Positions 1-9,390 are shown, counted from the first letter of the stretch. The stretch: 64,000 nt of DNA from Paraburkholderia edwinii (GCF_019428685.1 NZ_CP080095.1:4092001-4156000), one strand, 5' to 3'. A program made the numbers and translations. Notes: a model not told the origin generated them from the sequence alone.

Positions 1-1
1 C

Positions 2-262
2 GAAATTGACTTTCAACTGGAACTCGCCCGGGGGACGTCATTTATTGCCAGCAGCATGTGTGAAGCGACGCTCCGCTGCCTGGTGGACGAAACGGTACGT
101 GACTTCGTGCAAGCGCATGGCTCAACCGCGGCAGTTGCATTTTGCAACGTACTGTCAGATCGCCTCGTCAGGCGCCAGCGACCTGATGCCGCCGCGGCTG
201 TCATCACATCGCTCGTAGAGGCAACGTCGGCGTCCAGACCGGTTTCGCGTGGCCGTTCCTGA
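2..262 (+). CDS. C-terminal part of an unidentified protein (cut by window edge)
   Basis: An open frame runs in from the window edge and stops at 262. It encodes about 86 residues with ordinary protein composition, for example MCEATLRCLVDETV followed by an alanine-rich helical stretch (RRQRPDAAAAVITSL). The frame is open before the first internal ATG at 56, so this is more likely the end of a longer gene than a 68-residue protein. I do not recognise the family. The antisense frame over the same bases has a much less protein-like composition. Confidence 0.45.
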   Translation, partial: EIDFQLELARGTSFIASSMCEATLRCLVDETVRDFVQAHGSTAAVAFCNVLSDRLVRRQRPDAAAAVITSLVEATSASRPVSRGRS

Positions 263-483
263 GCCGATCCCCGCGCGCAAATTCGCATCGGATTGCCCGA
301 TAGCGAGTCAGGCGTCGCGCGAGTCGCGTATCAATGCCGGATTCTGAATAGATAAAACGGCTCGCTCGCAATCGGACTCCGGCTCGGTAGGGTATCCGAA
401 TTACATTTATATTCCGCTAGCAACGTGCAGAATCGTCGCTCATCGAAATCGTTAATTGCCCTCCGATGGTCGGTGCGAACGAA

Positions 484-1164
484 TTACCCGCCCAGCGCGA
501 TAATCGCCATTGTCAGCAGAATACCAAGCACAGCCATCGCGAAGCCCGCTTTCATTGCACCTGCGCCTGTGTAGCGTCCGAGCGCAAAGCCTGCGATGAA
601 AAGTATCGCGAGTGTCAGCACGCGCGAGGCGATGAGTGCCGCTCTGACATCGTCGACGACGAGAAACGGAATGGCGACCGGAAAGGTTCCGAGGACAACG
701 AGTAGAAAGATGCCCAGCGCCCCGACGAAGTCGCCACGCACCAGATTCGCGCGAGGAGGCAGCGTCGACACAGCCGAAAGACGAGCACGAATCCGCGCGA
801 GGTCAGCGTCTTCGACGAGTTGTCCCAGCCTCTCGGGCAAGGCGTCACGCAGAGCACGCACGGCGATGGTCTCGTCCTGCTCCCGCTGCACGGTCAGCGC
901 GAGCTTCAGCCGCTGTCCCCGCTCGGCGAGCGTGCGCACGAGATACATCACGGCGTCGGCAAGGCCCCACGCGAGATTGCATCCTAACGCGGTGACGAAC
1001 AGTTTGTACCCGGCGTCTTCGCCGGCGGTAGCCGCCTTGACAGCGCCGACAAACGTCAAAGCCATGAACAGACCAAAACACAATTCGCAGACGCGGTCGA
1101 CGGTATTGAGAATCCGTTCCCGTTGTGCGGGTTCTGCGTGTCCGGCCGGTGTGATCGTACTCAT
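484..1164 (-). CDS. VIT1/CCC1-like integral membrane protein
   Basis: The 226-residue product has a hydrophobic segment near residues 28-48, a second around 60-80, a charged cytoplasmic linker (about 85-145) and three membrane segments in the C-terminal half. The glycine/alanine-rich tail segments (GDFVGALGIFLLVVLGTFP and GRYTGAGAMKAGF) and the overall plan match the VIT1/CCC1 family, whose members move Fe or Mn across membranes. Transport activity here is an inference, because the metal-binding residues cannot be assigned by eye. It stands alone, with no neighbour on the same strand close enough to form an operon. Confidence 0.6.
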   Translation of the reverse strand: MSTITPAGHAEPAQRERILNTVDRVCELCFGLFMALTFVGAVKAATAGEDAGYKLFVTALGCNLAWGLADAVMYLVRTLAERGQRLKLALTVQREQDETIAVRALRDALPERLGQLVEDADLARIRARLSAVSTLPPRANLVRGDFVGALGIFLLVVLGTFPVAIPFLVVDDVRAALIASRVLTLAILFIAGFALGRYTGAGAMKAGFAMAVLGILLTMAIIALGG

Positions 1165-1326
1165 TTAGCCGCGACTCAGGATAGACACGCGACGTTGTGC
1201 TTAACGTCCGCGTGGATGGTCGGTATGAGCAGTATATGAAACAGATGAGGGATTGGCGCCCTTGTTTTGATCCATCGGCGGCCGACCGGCGGACAGCGGA
1301 CGTGTGCCGCACATTGTCGGCTTCGG

Positions 1327-1581
1327 TTACTCGACCACGCCGATAAGATGGTCGATTTCCTTCTGTATGCGGGTTCGTGCCTCATGTATGGCGTGCTCGC
1401 GGGTCGTGGCAACCAGCGGAAGCATCAATCCCGAGCCCTTGTATTCGGCCTGAAATTGCACCCAGGCCGCGTAAGCGTAGATACCCGAATTCTTGCGCGT
1501 GACGTTGAGCGTGACATCGTATGTGCGACGCTGGCCGTGACCACGGGTGTACTGAAAGCGGCTTACTTCAGGCATATGCAT
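1327..1581 (-). CDS. Small conserved-looking hypothetical protein
   Basis: Encodes 84 residues (MHMPEVSRFQYTRGHGQR...) that read as a compact mixed alpha/beta cytoplasmic protein ending in an amphipathic helix (EHAIHEARTRIQKEIDHL). There is no signal peptide or membrane segment. The plus-strand ORF across the same bases has the arginine/serine bias of a shadow frame. Methionine at residue 3 is an alternative start. Family not recognised. It lies 101 bases downstream of another small minus-strand gene, so the two could share a transcript. Confidence 0.55.
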   Translation of the reverse strand: MHMPEVSRFQYTRGHGQRRTYDVTLNVTRKNSGIYAYAAWVQFQAEYKGSGLMLPLVATTREHAIHEARTRIQKEIDHLIGVVE

Positions 1582-1682
1582 GGCGTTCCTCCGTTGAGCG
1601 GTTCAAGGTTGGCCTTCGGGTCGGCGCTATTCCACAGCACATTGCTTCCAGCACAAGCAAAGCGGCTTGCCCATGCATCCGC

Positions 1683-1934
1683 TCATTGCCTTTCGGGGTC
1701 GGCGCAGAACGGCTTGCGAGGCAACGGTTTGCCATCGACGAAAGCAGTCGCGCAACGCAGCGCGAACGCATAAGCGCAGCTGCGGCTTGCGAACTGCCCG
1801 AGATCTTCGAGCGATACGGGTTCACCGTCGTCCTTCAGAACGCAAGCGTGGGCGACGAAGGTGTTGCCGCGTCGGGTGCTGGAGGGCCAGATTGCAGCGC
1901 CGCAGTGATATAGGACCATTTGCTCGTCGGGCAA
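1683..1934 (-). CDS. Small hypothetical protein
   Basis: Encodes 83 residues beginning MPDEQMVLYHCGAAIWPSS. The sequence looks like a small globular domain with four cysteines but no clear zinc motif. Composition is protein-like, whereas overlapping frames on the other strand are arginine-rich. Nothing in the sequence identifies a function. It is followed on the same strand by the 84-residue gene at 1327-1581. Confidence 0.5.
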   Translation of the reverse strand: MPDEQMVLYHCGAAIWPSSTRRGNTFVAHACVLKDDGEPVSLEDLGQFASRSCAYAFALRCATAFVDGKPLPRKPFCADPERQ

Positions 1935-2054
1935 TTTTTAGTGAAAGGTGATTGTAATTTCAAGATAGCTTTTCTGCCCGACTGTTACGTTTCTGCAAAA
2001 GCCGCTTAAATCTGGCAATTGAGCGGCAGCGGCGCGTCGACAACCTCGAGTCAG

Positions 2055-3041
2055 TCAGCGATCGAGCCATCGATATTGAACCGCGAGGGAAATGGCCTTG
2101 TAGTCCCCTCCGGCCCGCACAACCAGCCCCTTCGACAGGGCCAGCTTGGCCGACCAGTTGCGCGTAATGGGTACGGACAGCGTGACGCCGTAGCGAATAT
2201 TGTTTTGCCGGTCGTCATTGGCAACGCCGTTGACCGTGGTCACGCCGCCGGAATAGAAGCCCACATCGCCGGCAAGCCACAGGCCCGGACGGAAGGTATA
2301 CCCACCGTGAAGCTGAAGCACGGGCATGGGTGCCTGGCTGCGGTGGGCATTGCCGAGAAACGCCGTGTTGTCCGTAAAGAGCCATACACCGACGGCCATC
2401 TCGGCAAACCAGTTTCCAATCGGCTGGGAAATGCCGAACTCAGGCTTGAAGGCCCATCGGTTGGCGCCGATGTTGATCAGCCGGCCCGGCACATACTGGC
2501 CGGTAGGTGCGACGACCGTGAGACTCGCGCCGACGATCGTTTGCGGAACCAGTCGCGCGAATTCCTCCGGCGTAAGCGCCGGTCCCCCAAGCAGATCAAT
2601 TGCGAACCGGAATCGCATGTCGCCGAGACCTGCCCGATATACCTGATTGGGCGCATCGAAAACCTTGCCGGACACATTGCCGCTTGCAAACGGCGCCACC
2701 AGACCAAGCGACGCGCTACGACCGCCCAGATCGATGACGCGTACATATCCAAGCGCGAACGCATTGATCACCGCATGGATATCCGTGACGGGTAGTGATG
2801 GATCCGTGAGAACCTGGCCGTCCAGGCGCGAATAATTGGCCACCAGAAAATTGGTCCCTGCGGGCGCGGCGGAATACGCTCGAGGTTCAAGTTCCTGAGC
2901 GTCCGCGTCGTGGAGGGCGAGGACATACACGAGCAGCAGAGGCCGGAAAGCGGCCGCAAAAGCGCCGCGCTTTCCAGCGCGCCCCGCGCGGCCCGAATCC
3001 GCATGACGCCGGATATGAAAAGCGGAATGCTTTGCCTGCAT
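2055..3041 (-). CDS. MetA-pathway-type outer membrane channel (Phenol_MetA_deg family)
   Basis: The 328-residue product has a long positively charged leader followed by a hydrophobic stretch (PLLLVYVLALHDADA) that can serve as a signal peptide. The mature part starts ELEPRAYSAAPAGTNFL and continues as alternating beta strands rich in Gly, Tyr and Phe. Phrases such as APTGQYVPGRLINIGANRWAF and the final VQYRWL are characteristic of the family annotated as MetA-pathway-of-phenol-degradation transporters, putative outer membrane channels for hydrophobic compounds. The true start may lie downstream of the annotated Met, since the leader is unusually long. No aromatic degradation gene is adjacent. 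Confidence 0.75.
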   Translation of the reverse strand: MQAKHSAFHIRRHADSGRAGRAGKRGAFAAAFRPLLLVYVLALHDADAQELEPRAYSAAPAGTNFLVANYSRLDGQVLTDPSLPVTDIHAVINAFALGYVRVIDLGGRSASLGLVAPFASGNVSGKVFDAPNQVYRAGLGDMRFRFAIDLLGGPALTPEEFARLVPQTIVGASLTVVAPTGQYVPGRLINIGANRWAFKPEFGISQPIGNWFAEMAVGVWLFTDNTAFLGNAHRSQAPMPVLQLHGGYTFRPGLWLAGDVGFYSGGVTTVNGVANDDRQNNIRYGVTLSVPITRNWSAKLALSKGLVVRAGGDYKAISLAVQYRWLDR

Positions 3042-3334
3042 TTGCCGCTCGTCTCCATGGCACTGCGCTCGATGCCGGCATTCTGTTTAGCGCGTTAAAA
3101 GCGTGCGTTAAAAACATTAAAGGCAGCAGCGATTGAAGTTGCAAACAGGCTTTTGCACCGGCGTTATGCAACTGACGCAAGCCGGCCCGGGCACCGCAGT
3201 GCGTTCGCCAGGCAATTCATTCGCATCGACGATTTGATCTGCACATACGCTTTGACAGACTGTCGCTTTGCCCGTTGGCATCGGTCGAAGCGCCGACGAC
3301 GCCGGGTTCGTTGAACTGTCCGTGCTGGGAATCC

Positions 3335-4810
3335 ATGTATAGCGATTTGCCGAACCGGCGGCGCCGGAATTTTCTGTCGCTTCTTGGGCGCACGGCTGCC
3401 GTTGCGCTAGTGCCAGCGGCGGCACAATCATCTGCAGTCGAAGATGCGCCGGGAAATGTCCTCTGCAGTGCATCGCCTCTTGACCAAACGTCCCACGGCG
3501 ACGCACTCGTTGATCCGCCGCAAATACGCAGCAAGCGCGGCACGCTCGAAACGACGATCACTGCGGCGATCGGTCAAGTACAGCTTGGGCCGTTTTCATT
3601 CGCGGGGCGGCTGTACAACGGTGAGTACATCCCCCCTGTTCTCCGCGTCGGGTTGGGCGACACGTTGAAGATCCGGTTCAACAATCGTCTTCCAGACCAG
3701 CCGAGCAATCTCCACTTTCATGGCATGAGCGTCTCGCCACGCGGACATAGCGACAACGTCTTTATCCACGTCCATCCGGGCGAAACTTTCGACTACCTCG
3801 TGAAGGTCCCGGCGCACGACCGGCAAAGTCCCGGCATGTTCTGGTATCACCCGCATGCACATGGTGTAGTGGCGCCTCAGATACTCGGCGGCATGTCGGG
3901 AGGACTCGTCGTGGATGGCATCGACGAGCGTTTCCCGATTCTGAAAGCGATGCCTGAGCGCATGCTTCTGATCAAGCACGTGGAGCACGAGAAACATGAG
4001 GTCGTTTCAATCAACGGACAGATCAATCCGGTCATTTCAATCAGGCCCGGCGAACTCCAGTTCTGGCGCATCGCGCATATCGGAGCGACGCTGTTCGTCA
4101 AATTCGCACTGGATGGTCTGCCGTTTTACGTGGTCGCCACGGATGGCCACGCTTTGTCGAGTCCGCGCCGCACGACCGAATTCTTCATGGGTCCAGGGCA
4201 ACGCTACGACGTCATTGTTGTCGGCCCGCCGGCGGGCGAGTACACGATGCGCACCGTCTCCTTCCAGAATGAAGCGTGGCTCGCGCCAGAGCCTGCCCAG
4301 CAGATTGCGACGGTCATCTCTTCAGGACCGGCGGTGCAAGCTTCGTCGATTGAAGAGCACGTGCTTGCGCAGAAGATAAACGGACCGCGCTGGATCGACG
4401 ACGTGCGAGGCGCATCCATCGCGCGGCGCCGCACGCTCGACTATTCGCGCACGCCGGACCGGAAGATGTTCATGATCGACGGCCGCACGATGGACGAAAA
4501 CCGTGTCGACCAGACGGTACGGCTCGGCGACACCGAAGAGTGGACGATCGTCAACACCGATCAGCAATTCCACAGCTTTCATATCCATCAGACTGCGTTT
4601 CTGGTCACGGAAGTCAATGGCGTGGCGCAGCACAGGGACAGCTTGCACGACACGTATTCCATTCCGCCCGCAACCGATCTCGGACCCGGTTCACTCAAGG
4701 TCGTGATTCCGTTTACCGATCCGGTCATCGTCGGCCGCTTCGTGTACCACTGTCACTCGGTCAATCACGAGGACAAAGGCATGATGGGAATCGTCGAGGT
4801 CGTGGGCTAA
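3335..4810 (+). CDS. Tat-exported multicopper oxidase
   Basis: The product has three cupredoxin domains. The first carries the trinuclear-centre motifs HFHG (about residues 127-130) and WYHPHAHG (about 171-177). The last carries HSFHIHQTAF and YHCHSVNHEDKGMM, which supply the remaining trinuclear ligands and the type 1 Cys-His-Met site, so all four copper motifs are intact. The N-terminus MYSDLPNRRRRNFLSLLGRT is a twin-arginine signal. I chose the ATG at 3335, preceded by GGGA, because it places the Tat motif at the very N-terminus; a start at 3275 would add 20 non-conserved residues. Expected role is periplasmic oxidation of metals or phenolics; the substrate is unknown. About 491 residues, normal for a three-domain enzyme. 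Confidence 0.88.
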   Translation: MYSDLPNRRRRNFLSLLGRTAAVALVPAAAQSSAVEDAPGNVLCSASPLDQTSHGDALVDPPQIRSKRGTLETTITAAIGQVQLGPFSFAGRLYNGEYIPPVLRVGLGDTLKIRFNNRLPDQPSNLHFHGMSVSPRGHSDNVFIHVHPGETFDYLVKVPAHDRQSPGMFWYHPHAHGVVAPQILGGMSGGLVVDGIDERFPILKAMPERMLLIKHVEHEKHEVVSINGQINPVISIRPGELQFWRIAHIGATLFVKFALDGLPFYVVATDGHALSSPRRTTEFFMGPGQRYDVIVVGPPAGEYTMRTVSFQNEAWLAPEPAQQIATVISSGPAVQASSIEEHVLAQKINGPRWIDDVRGASIARRRTLDYSRTPDRKMFMIDGRTMDENRVDQTVRLGDTEEWTIVNTDQQFHSFHIHQTAFLVTEVNGVAQHRDSLHDTYSIPPATDLGPGSLKVVIPFTDPVIVGRFVYHCHSVNHEDKGMMGIVEVVG

Positions 4811-4868
4811 CGCGTACCGTACCCGTCAAACCGGCTGGAACGCATGACCCCGTTCGGCCTCGGCGTCA

Positions 4869-5759
4869 CTATCTCCGGTCCGCAAACGCCTGCGTGACCT
4901 CGTGAGCCATTGCGACAAACGCGCGCACCGCCGCCGACCGATACCCGCCGCGCCGTTGCAGCAACGCCGCGTGCCGCAGTTCGAGTTCCGGCCGAAACCT
5001 CACCGTAGCCAGTTCGGCGTCCGCAATGTTCTCCGGAAGGATGGTCGCCAGACCCGTGTGCCGGATCACCTGCATCAGCGCGAGCAGAGAGTTCGCTTCC
5101 ACCGCAACCGTCGGATGCAGACGCCGGCTTCTGAAGTAGCGGTCCACGAGCCTGCGGGTCGAGAACGACGTGTCGAGTAACGCGAGCGGCATCGCCGCCA
5201 CCTCGGCGGCCGTGACGGCGGCCTTGTTCGTGAGCGGATGCCCCTTTCCGACGAGCAGCGCGAGCCGCTCCTTGTGCAGCAGCGTCGCTTCGATGTCTTC
5301 CGCGGGCAAGTCGCCGAAACCGATGCCCAGATCCAGTTCGTCGTTTCTAAGCGCGGGCTCGATCTCCTCTTCCTGCGCCGCGACGCGAATCGACAGCGTG
5401 ATTCCCGGATACGCCGATCTGAAGCGCTGCAACAGCGGGCCGAGCAGATAGGCCGCCACGCTCGGCGTGACCCCGAGCCGCAGCGACCCGGCCGAAAGAT
5501 CCTCGACGTCGCGCACCGCGCGCGCCGCTTCGTCCAGTTGCTCGAGCACGTGAGAGACATAACGCAGATACACGGCGCCGAGATCCGTGGGGCGGACCTG
5601 GCGGCCGCTGCGATCGAGCAGTTGCGCGCCGAGACTCGCTTCGAGTTCCTTGATCTGCTGCGACAACGCCGGCTGCGACACATGCAGCATCTGCGCGGCC
5701 CGTGTGAAGCCGCCCTGGTCGACAACAGCCTTGAAATACCGGATATGGCGGAGAAGCAT
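4869..5759 (-). CDS. LysR-family regulator, CynR-like
   Basis: A 296-residue LysR-type regulator. The N-terminal winged helix (MLLRHIRYFKAVVDQGG..., with SQPALSQQIKELE as recognition helix) is followed by a periplasmic-binding-like effector domain from about residue 90. The sequence style resembles CynR/CbbR-type members, but no cyanase genes are nearby, so no gene name is given. It is divergent from the FAH-family gene at 5952 with 192 bases between start codons. A perfect ATAAGC-N3-GCTTAT repeat sits just upstream of its start, suggesting autoregulation and control of the divergent gene. Confidence 0.9.
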   Translation of the reverse strand: MLLRHIRYFKAVVDQGGFTRAAQMLHVSQPALSQQIKELEASLGAQLLDRSGRQVRPTDLGAVYLRYVSHVLEQLDEAARAVRDVEDLSAGSLRLGVTPSVAAYLLGPLLQRFRSAYPGITLSIRVAAQEEEIEPALRNDELDLGIGFGDLPAEDIEATLLHKERLALLVGKGHPLTNKAAVTAAEVAAMPLALLDTSFSTRRLVDRYFRSRRLHPTVAVEANSLLALMQVIRHTGLATILPENIADAELATVRFRPELELRHAALLQRRGGYRSAAVRAFVAMAHEVTQAFADRR

Positions 5760-5763
5760 CGCT

Positions 5764-5778
5764 ATAAGCCCTGCTTAT
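5764..5778. promoter_or_regulatory. Candidate LysR operator (inverted repeat)
   Basis: ATAAGC-CCT-GCTTAT is a perfect inverted repeat with the T-N11-A geometry expected of LysR binding sites. It lies 4 bases upstream of the start codon of the LysR gene at 4869-5759 and in the divergent interval to the gene at 5952. The position fits an autoregulatory site; binding is not shown. Confidence 0.5.
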
Positions 5779-5951
5779 GGGAAGCATCGGAAATGAGTCT
5801 TTGAAGCTTATACGTTCCGTTTCTATTCTGCTGTCAGACGCGCGACGCATTGCGCTGATTCCGGGATGGCGGAAGGATCCATCGAATGGCTGACAAATGG
5901 CTAACCTCCGCGACAGGAGCCATGTGCAGCCGCAAATCAAGGAGCGTTGAA

Positions 5952-6776
5952 ATGCAAAAGTTTGCCCGAGTTCTCGTGAAAGACCATGCCGTTCCCGTCA
6001 TCATCGTCGGCGACGAACATCTGGACCTGCGCCCGATCGTGGCCGACATCACGCCTGATGCCATTGCCAGCGGCGTTCTGAACCACGTCGATACAAGCGC
6101 GCTCACGCCGCTGCAAGGCGCATTCACCTACCTCGCGCCGATCGAAGGTGTCCGGCAGATCGCGGCGACCGGCTTCAACTACCGGAAGCACATCGAGGAG
6201 TTCAAGATGAAGCCGCCGACGGAACCCGAAGTCTTTCTCAAAGCAGTGACGTCGCTCGCCGGACCTAACGACCCGATCTCACGCGGCCCGAACCCCGACG
6301 TGAAACTCGATTGGGAGGTCGAACTGGCGATCGTCGTGAGCCGCGAGGCGCGTGATATCGCAACGGCCGATGCAGCCGGCTATATCTTCGGCTTTGTCTG
6401 CATCAACGACGTCTCGAACCGCACCACTCAGGTGGACGCGGAAGGCCAGCAGCATCTGGTGCGCGCGAAATCGCGGCCGGGCTACTCGCCGATCGGCCCG
6501 TACCTCGTCACCGGCGTCGACGGCATGAAGCTCGATCTGTGGACGAAGCTGAACGGCCGGCTCGAGCAGCAGGGCAACACGAGCGATATGCTGTTTTCGG
6601 TCGACGAGATGCTCGCGTATTTCTCGGCTCATATGACGCTGCTTCCCGGCGACCTGCTTGCGACCGGAACGCCGCCTGGTGTGGGTTTCGGCAAGAACCG
6701 CTTCATGCAGGAAGGCGATGTGCTCGAATGCGGTATCGAGCATCTCGGTAGCCAGCGCCACGAGATCCTGCGATGA
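5952..6776 (+). CDS. Fumarylacetoacetate hydrolase family protein
   Basis: The product (274 residues from this start) contains the FAH-fold core: GFNYRKHIEEF near the start of the domain, DWEVELAIVVSREARD supplying acidic metal ligands, the INDVSNR stretch, and LLPGDLLATGTPPGVG near the end. Enzymes of this family hydrolyse or decarboxylate C-C bonds in beta-diketo acids of aromatic catabolism. The ATG at 5952 is preferred because AGGAG lies 8 bases upstream; the longer frame from 5886 lacks family-like sequence. Divergent from a LysR gene, the likely regulator. The reaction cannot be specified from sequence alone. Confidence 0.85.
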   Translation: MQKFARVLVKDHAVPVIIVGDEHLDLRPIVADITPDAIASGVLNHVDTSALTPLQGAFTYLAPIEGVRQIAATGFNYRKHIEEFKMKPPTEPEVFLKAVTSLAGPNDPISRGPNPDVKLDWEVELAIVVSREARDIATADAAGYIFGFVCINDVSNRTTQVDAEGQQHLVRAKSRPGYSPIGPYLVTGVDGMKLDLWTKLNGRLEQQGNTSDMLFSVDEMLAYFSAHMTLLPGDLLATGTPPGVGFGKNRFMQEGDVLECGIEHLGSQRHEILR

Positions 6777-6857
6777 ATGCCCTGACGGGCTTCATGCCGT
6801 CCAGGCACGCGATGTGCAACGGCTTGGCATCGGAACGCGTGCATGGAGCCCGCCTAC

Positions 6858-7973
6858 ATGATGTTGTGGAAGAACTGCCTCGCCGCTGCGCTTTACGCCG
6901 CTGCCGCCGCGTTTGTGCCTGCGAGCGCGCAGACGCAGGTCGAGGGTGTGGTGCAGCCCGCGGTTCGGCCGGCGCCACCCGCTCCGGCCTCGCCACCGGT
7001 CGTACATGCCGTTCCTTTGCACCCGCCCGCGTCTGCTCCACAGTCCGCTCCTCAGAAACCTGCGGAACAGACTACTGAAAAACCTGCGGAAAAGCCGGCT
7101 GCAACGCCGCCTGAAAAGTCCGCCGAGAAGCCGCCTGAGAAAGCCGCTGAAAAACCGGCAACAAAGACGCCTGAAAAGCCTGCTGCAAAACCTGCCGCAA
7201 AGTCCGCAGAAAAACCCGTTCATAAGCCCGCGCGTAAGCGTGATCGTGATCGTGAGCATGAGCCCGCTTACAAGGCCGCTCCGCCGCCCACCGCGCAACC
7301 AGCCCCGCCGCTACTCCCCGTTCCGGCGCCACAGCCGCAGCCCGCGGAGCAGCAGGCGCCCGCGCCTCAGCCCTATCCACAACCAGCGCCGGCCCCGCAG
7401 CCCTACGCGCAACCACAACCGGCGCCGGCCCCGCAGCCCTACGCGCAACCACAACCGGCACAACCAACGCCCACGCCGCTGGCCCCCGCGCAGCCGACAC
7501 CAACGCCTGCGCCCGCCGCACAGGCCGGTGTGCCGACCGGCACGCAACCCGTAGTCAACTGGACGCTGCAGGTGATTCGCGATGGTCAGGAGATCGATTC
7601 ATTCGACGGAACGACCGCGGTCGGCCAGACCCGGACCGACAAGCATCACAAGGTCGTCACGCACAACGTCGGCTGCAAGAACGAACCCGCGGGCAGCATC
7701 GACCTGCAGCGCACGATCACGGTCTCGCCGGTGCGGGCCAATTCGGGCGAGGTGGTTCTCGCCATCGACGCGCAGGATACGGTCGAAAGCAATACCACGC
7801 GCAAAACCCGCAGCGGCTGCAGGCTGCCGCCGCAGCCGAGCCAGGTGAACGCGAAGCATCCGGGGCTGATCGTTCCGGCGGGTCAATGGGTAAGCTGGCA
7901 AATCGTCAATCAGGATCCTTCGCTGTCGTACCGGGTGCGCGCAAGCCTCGCGCCGTCGTCCGCACAGCCGTGA
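6858..7973 (+). CDS. Secreted Pro/Ala/Lys-rich repeat protein
   Basis: The N-terminus (MMLWKNCLAAALYAAAAAF..ASAQ) is a signal peptide. Residues about 30-215 are low complexity: first KPAEKPAEKPP-type charged repeats, then QPYAQPQPAPAP-type repeats. Two near-identical DNA copies around 7385-7460 encode the QPYAQPQP units. The last 130 residues are a globular domain (NWTLQVIRDGQEIDSF...) with two cysteines that could form a disulphide (GCKNEP and SGCRLPP). The architecture suggests a periplasmic or envelope-spanning protein with a proline-rich stalk, like TonB or OmpA-associated proteins, but it lacks the TonB C-terminal domain. Starts at 6843 or 6861 are also possible. Function unknown. Confidence 0.7.
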   Translation: MMLWKNCLAAALYAAAAAFVPASAQTQVEGVVQPAVRPAPPAPASPPVVHAVPLHPPASAPQSAPQKPAEQTTEKPAEKPAATPPEKSAEKPPEKAAEKPATKTPEKPAAKPAAKSAEKPVHKPARKRDRDREHEPAYKAAPPPTAQPAPPLLPVPAPQPQPAEQQAPAPQPYPQPAPAPQPYAQPQPAPAPQPYAQPQPAQPTPTPLAPAQPTPTPAPAAQAGVPTGTQPVVNWTLQVIRDGQEIDSFDGTTAVGQTRTDKHHKVVTHNVGCKNEPAGSIDLQRTITVSPVRANSGEVVLAIDAQDTVESNTTRKTRSGCRLPPQPSQVNAKHPGLIVPAGQWVSWQIVNQDPSLSYRVRASLAPSSAQP

Positions 7974-7980
7974 TCGACGT

Positions 7981-8451
7981 CTAGGATTCGGTCCCGCGGC
8001 GCGGCGTGCCGTGAACCGCGAGGAACCGATCGAGTTGACTCGCGAACGCTTTGCTGTCGCGCGTGCTGAAGGGCGCGGGGCCGCCCGTATCGATACCCGC
8101 GCTGCGAAGTTGATCCATCACATCGCGCATCGTCAGGCGTTCGCGGATGTTTTCAGGCGTGAACCACACTCCGCGCGGATCGAGCGCATGCCCGCCCTTG
8201 TCGAGTACCGCGGCAGCGAGCGGTATGTCCGCGGTGATCACGAGGTCGCCCGACGCAACCAGTTCGACGATGCGGGCATCGGCCGCGTCGAAACCGGCCG
8301 GCACCTGAATCGCCTTGATAAACGGAGACCGCGGCGTACGCAAAAACTGGTTCGCGACCAGCGTCACCATCACTTCGGTACGCCGTGCAGCCCGGAACAA
8401 CATGTCTTTGATAACAGCGGGACACGCGTCGGCATCGATAAAGACTTGCAT
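7981..8451 (-). CDS. yaiI: YaiI/YqxD (DUF188) family protein
   Basis: The protein begins MQVFIDADACPAVIKDML, the DADACP signature of the YaiI/YqxD family. It continues with the conserved NQF...P block, an ITADIPLA-like segment (GDLVITADIPLAAAVLDKGG) and a FTPENI block. This is a PIN-like fold of about 155 residues whose biochemical role is not established. I took the Met three codons inside the longest frame because the DADACP motif normally lies a few residues from the start. It converges with the upstream plus-strand gene, with 7 bases between stop codons. Confidence 0.88.
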   Translation of the reverse strand: MQVFIDADACPAVIKDMLFRAARRTEVMVTLVANQFLRTPRSPFIKAIQVPAGFDAADARIVELVASGDLVITADIPLAAAVLDKGGHALDPRGVWFTPENIRERLTMRDVMDQLRSAGIDTGGPAPFSTRDSKAFASQLDRFLAVHGTPRRGTES

Positions 8452-8589
8452 GAAGGGCATTCCAGTTCATTGAGCGGCAACGATCATATCAAGAGGTGCG
8501 TAATGGCCATTGCTCTTCGCACCGCGTTCGATTGCTGTCACACCTCGTACAATACGGCGTCACCGATTCCAACCGCGAGATCCCGTCAC

Positions 8590-8871
8590 ATGGCAATGAA
8601 AAAGACCGACCTTGAAAAGAACAAGGCGCTCAAACTCACTCACTCGATGAAGCAGGCGCACTCGGAGCGCTTCGGCAAAGGCACCGCTGACATGCCGCTC
8701 GACCGGCGCGAGCAACGCAAGCTCGATCAGGCTCAAGGACTCGTGCCGTTTGCGTGCAAGCTCAACAGCGAACTGGTCGAAGCGCTCAAGGCGCGTGCGG
8801 CCACCCATCCTGCGGGGATGACCGGCCTGCTCGACGAGTTGCTGCGGCGCGGGCTCGCCGCCAACGACTGA
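8590..8871 (+). CDS. Small basic hypothetical protein
   Basis: A 93-residue hydrophilic protein starting MAMKKTDLEKNKALKLTH. Residues 1-50 are lysine/arginine rich. The second half (CKLNSELVEALKARAATHPAGMTGLLDELLRRGLAAND) resembles a ribbon-helix-helix or short helical domain, in which a pair of helices is introduced by a polar strand. This would fit a small DNA-binding protein, but the assignment is tentative. A much longer frame on the same register (from 8011) runs through the yaiI antisense region and is not believable. Confidence 0.7.
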   Translation: MAMKKTDLEKNKALKLTHSMKQAHSERFGKGTADMPLDRREQRKLDQAQGLVPFACKLNSELVEALKARAATHPAGMTGLLDELLRRGLAAND

Positions 8872-9043
8872 CTGACGCTTGCGCCTGAACGAAGCCCGCT
8901 TGAACACGGTCCGCCGGGCACCGTTACCTCGTCCCAAAACAACCGCATAAACGACCGACGCGAGGTGCATAGCCGGGAATAGGATTACCCCTCTTTTGAG
9001 CACGCGTCGCGGACGCGATGGTTTTGTCTACTTGTCTCGACCT

Positions 9044-9295
9044 ATGAGTGGGTGTCTCGGCGCTGCGTGCCCGGCTTGCGGCGCGATATTCATCGAAGAT
9101 GAATGGGAAGTCCTGCTGGAAAAAGTGGTTCACTCCATTGCCTGCCACGCGTGCCGCAGCGTCGTGCACGCCAGCTGGTTCGAGTGCGAAGCCTGCGTGG
9201 CTGACAACCTGATTGCATCGCTATCCGCACAGGACTGCCTCGATCGCACCTGCAGACAGTGCGGGCACAGCCCGGACGACGCCGGCGCCTCGTGA
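9044..9295 (+). CDS. Small zinc-ribbon protein
   Basis: The 83-residue product carries four Cys pairs: CPAC, CHAC, CEAC and CRQC. They are arranged as two probable zinc ribbons with little sequence between them. There is no signal peptide or catalytic domain, so a nucleic-acid or protein-binding accessory role is the likely reading. A TTG start at 8996 would add 16 basic residues; I prefer the ATG immediately before the cysteine region, although neither start has a strong ribosome-binding site. The ECF sigma gene begins 95 bases downstream on the same strand, so co-transcription is possible. Confidence 0.6.
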   Translation: MSGCLGAACPACGAIFIEDEWEVLLEKVVHSIACHACRSVVHASWFECEACVADNLIASLSAQDCLDRTCRQCGHSPDDAGAS

Positions 9296-9390
9296 CTTTT
9301 CGTGCAAAACGCCGTCGCGCCCTGTCATAACTCACGCGCTGATCCGACCAACGCGTTGTCTTCCACCCGACGTACCGGGGAAACAACGCC

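Noticed and set aside
4869..5759. Naming the LysR gene cynR
   Set aside because: Sequence style is CynR-like, but no cyanase or carbonic anhydrase gene lies nearby.
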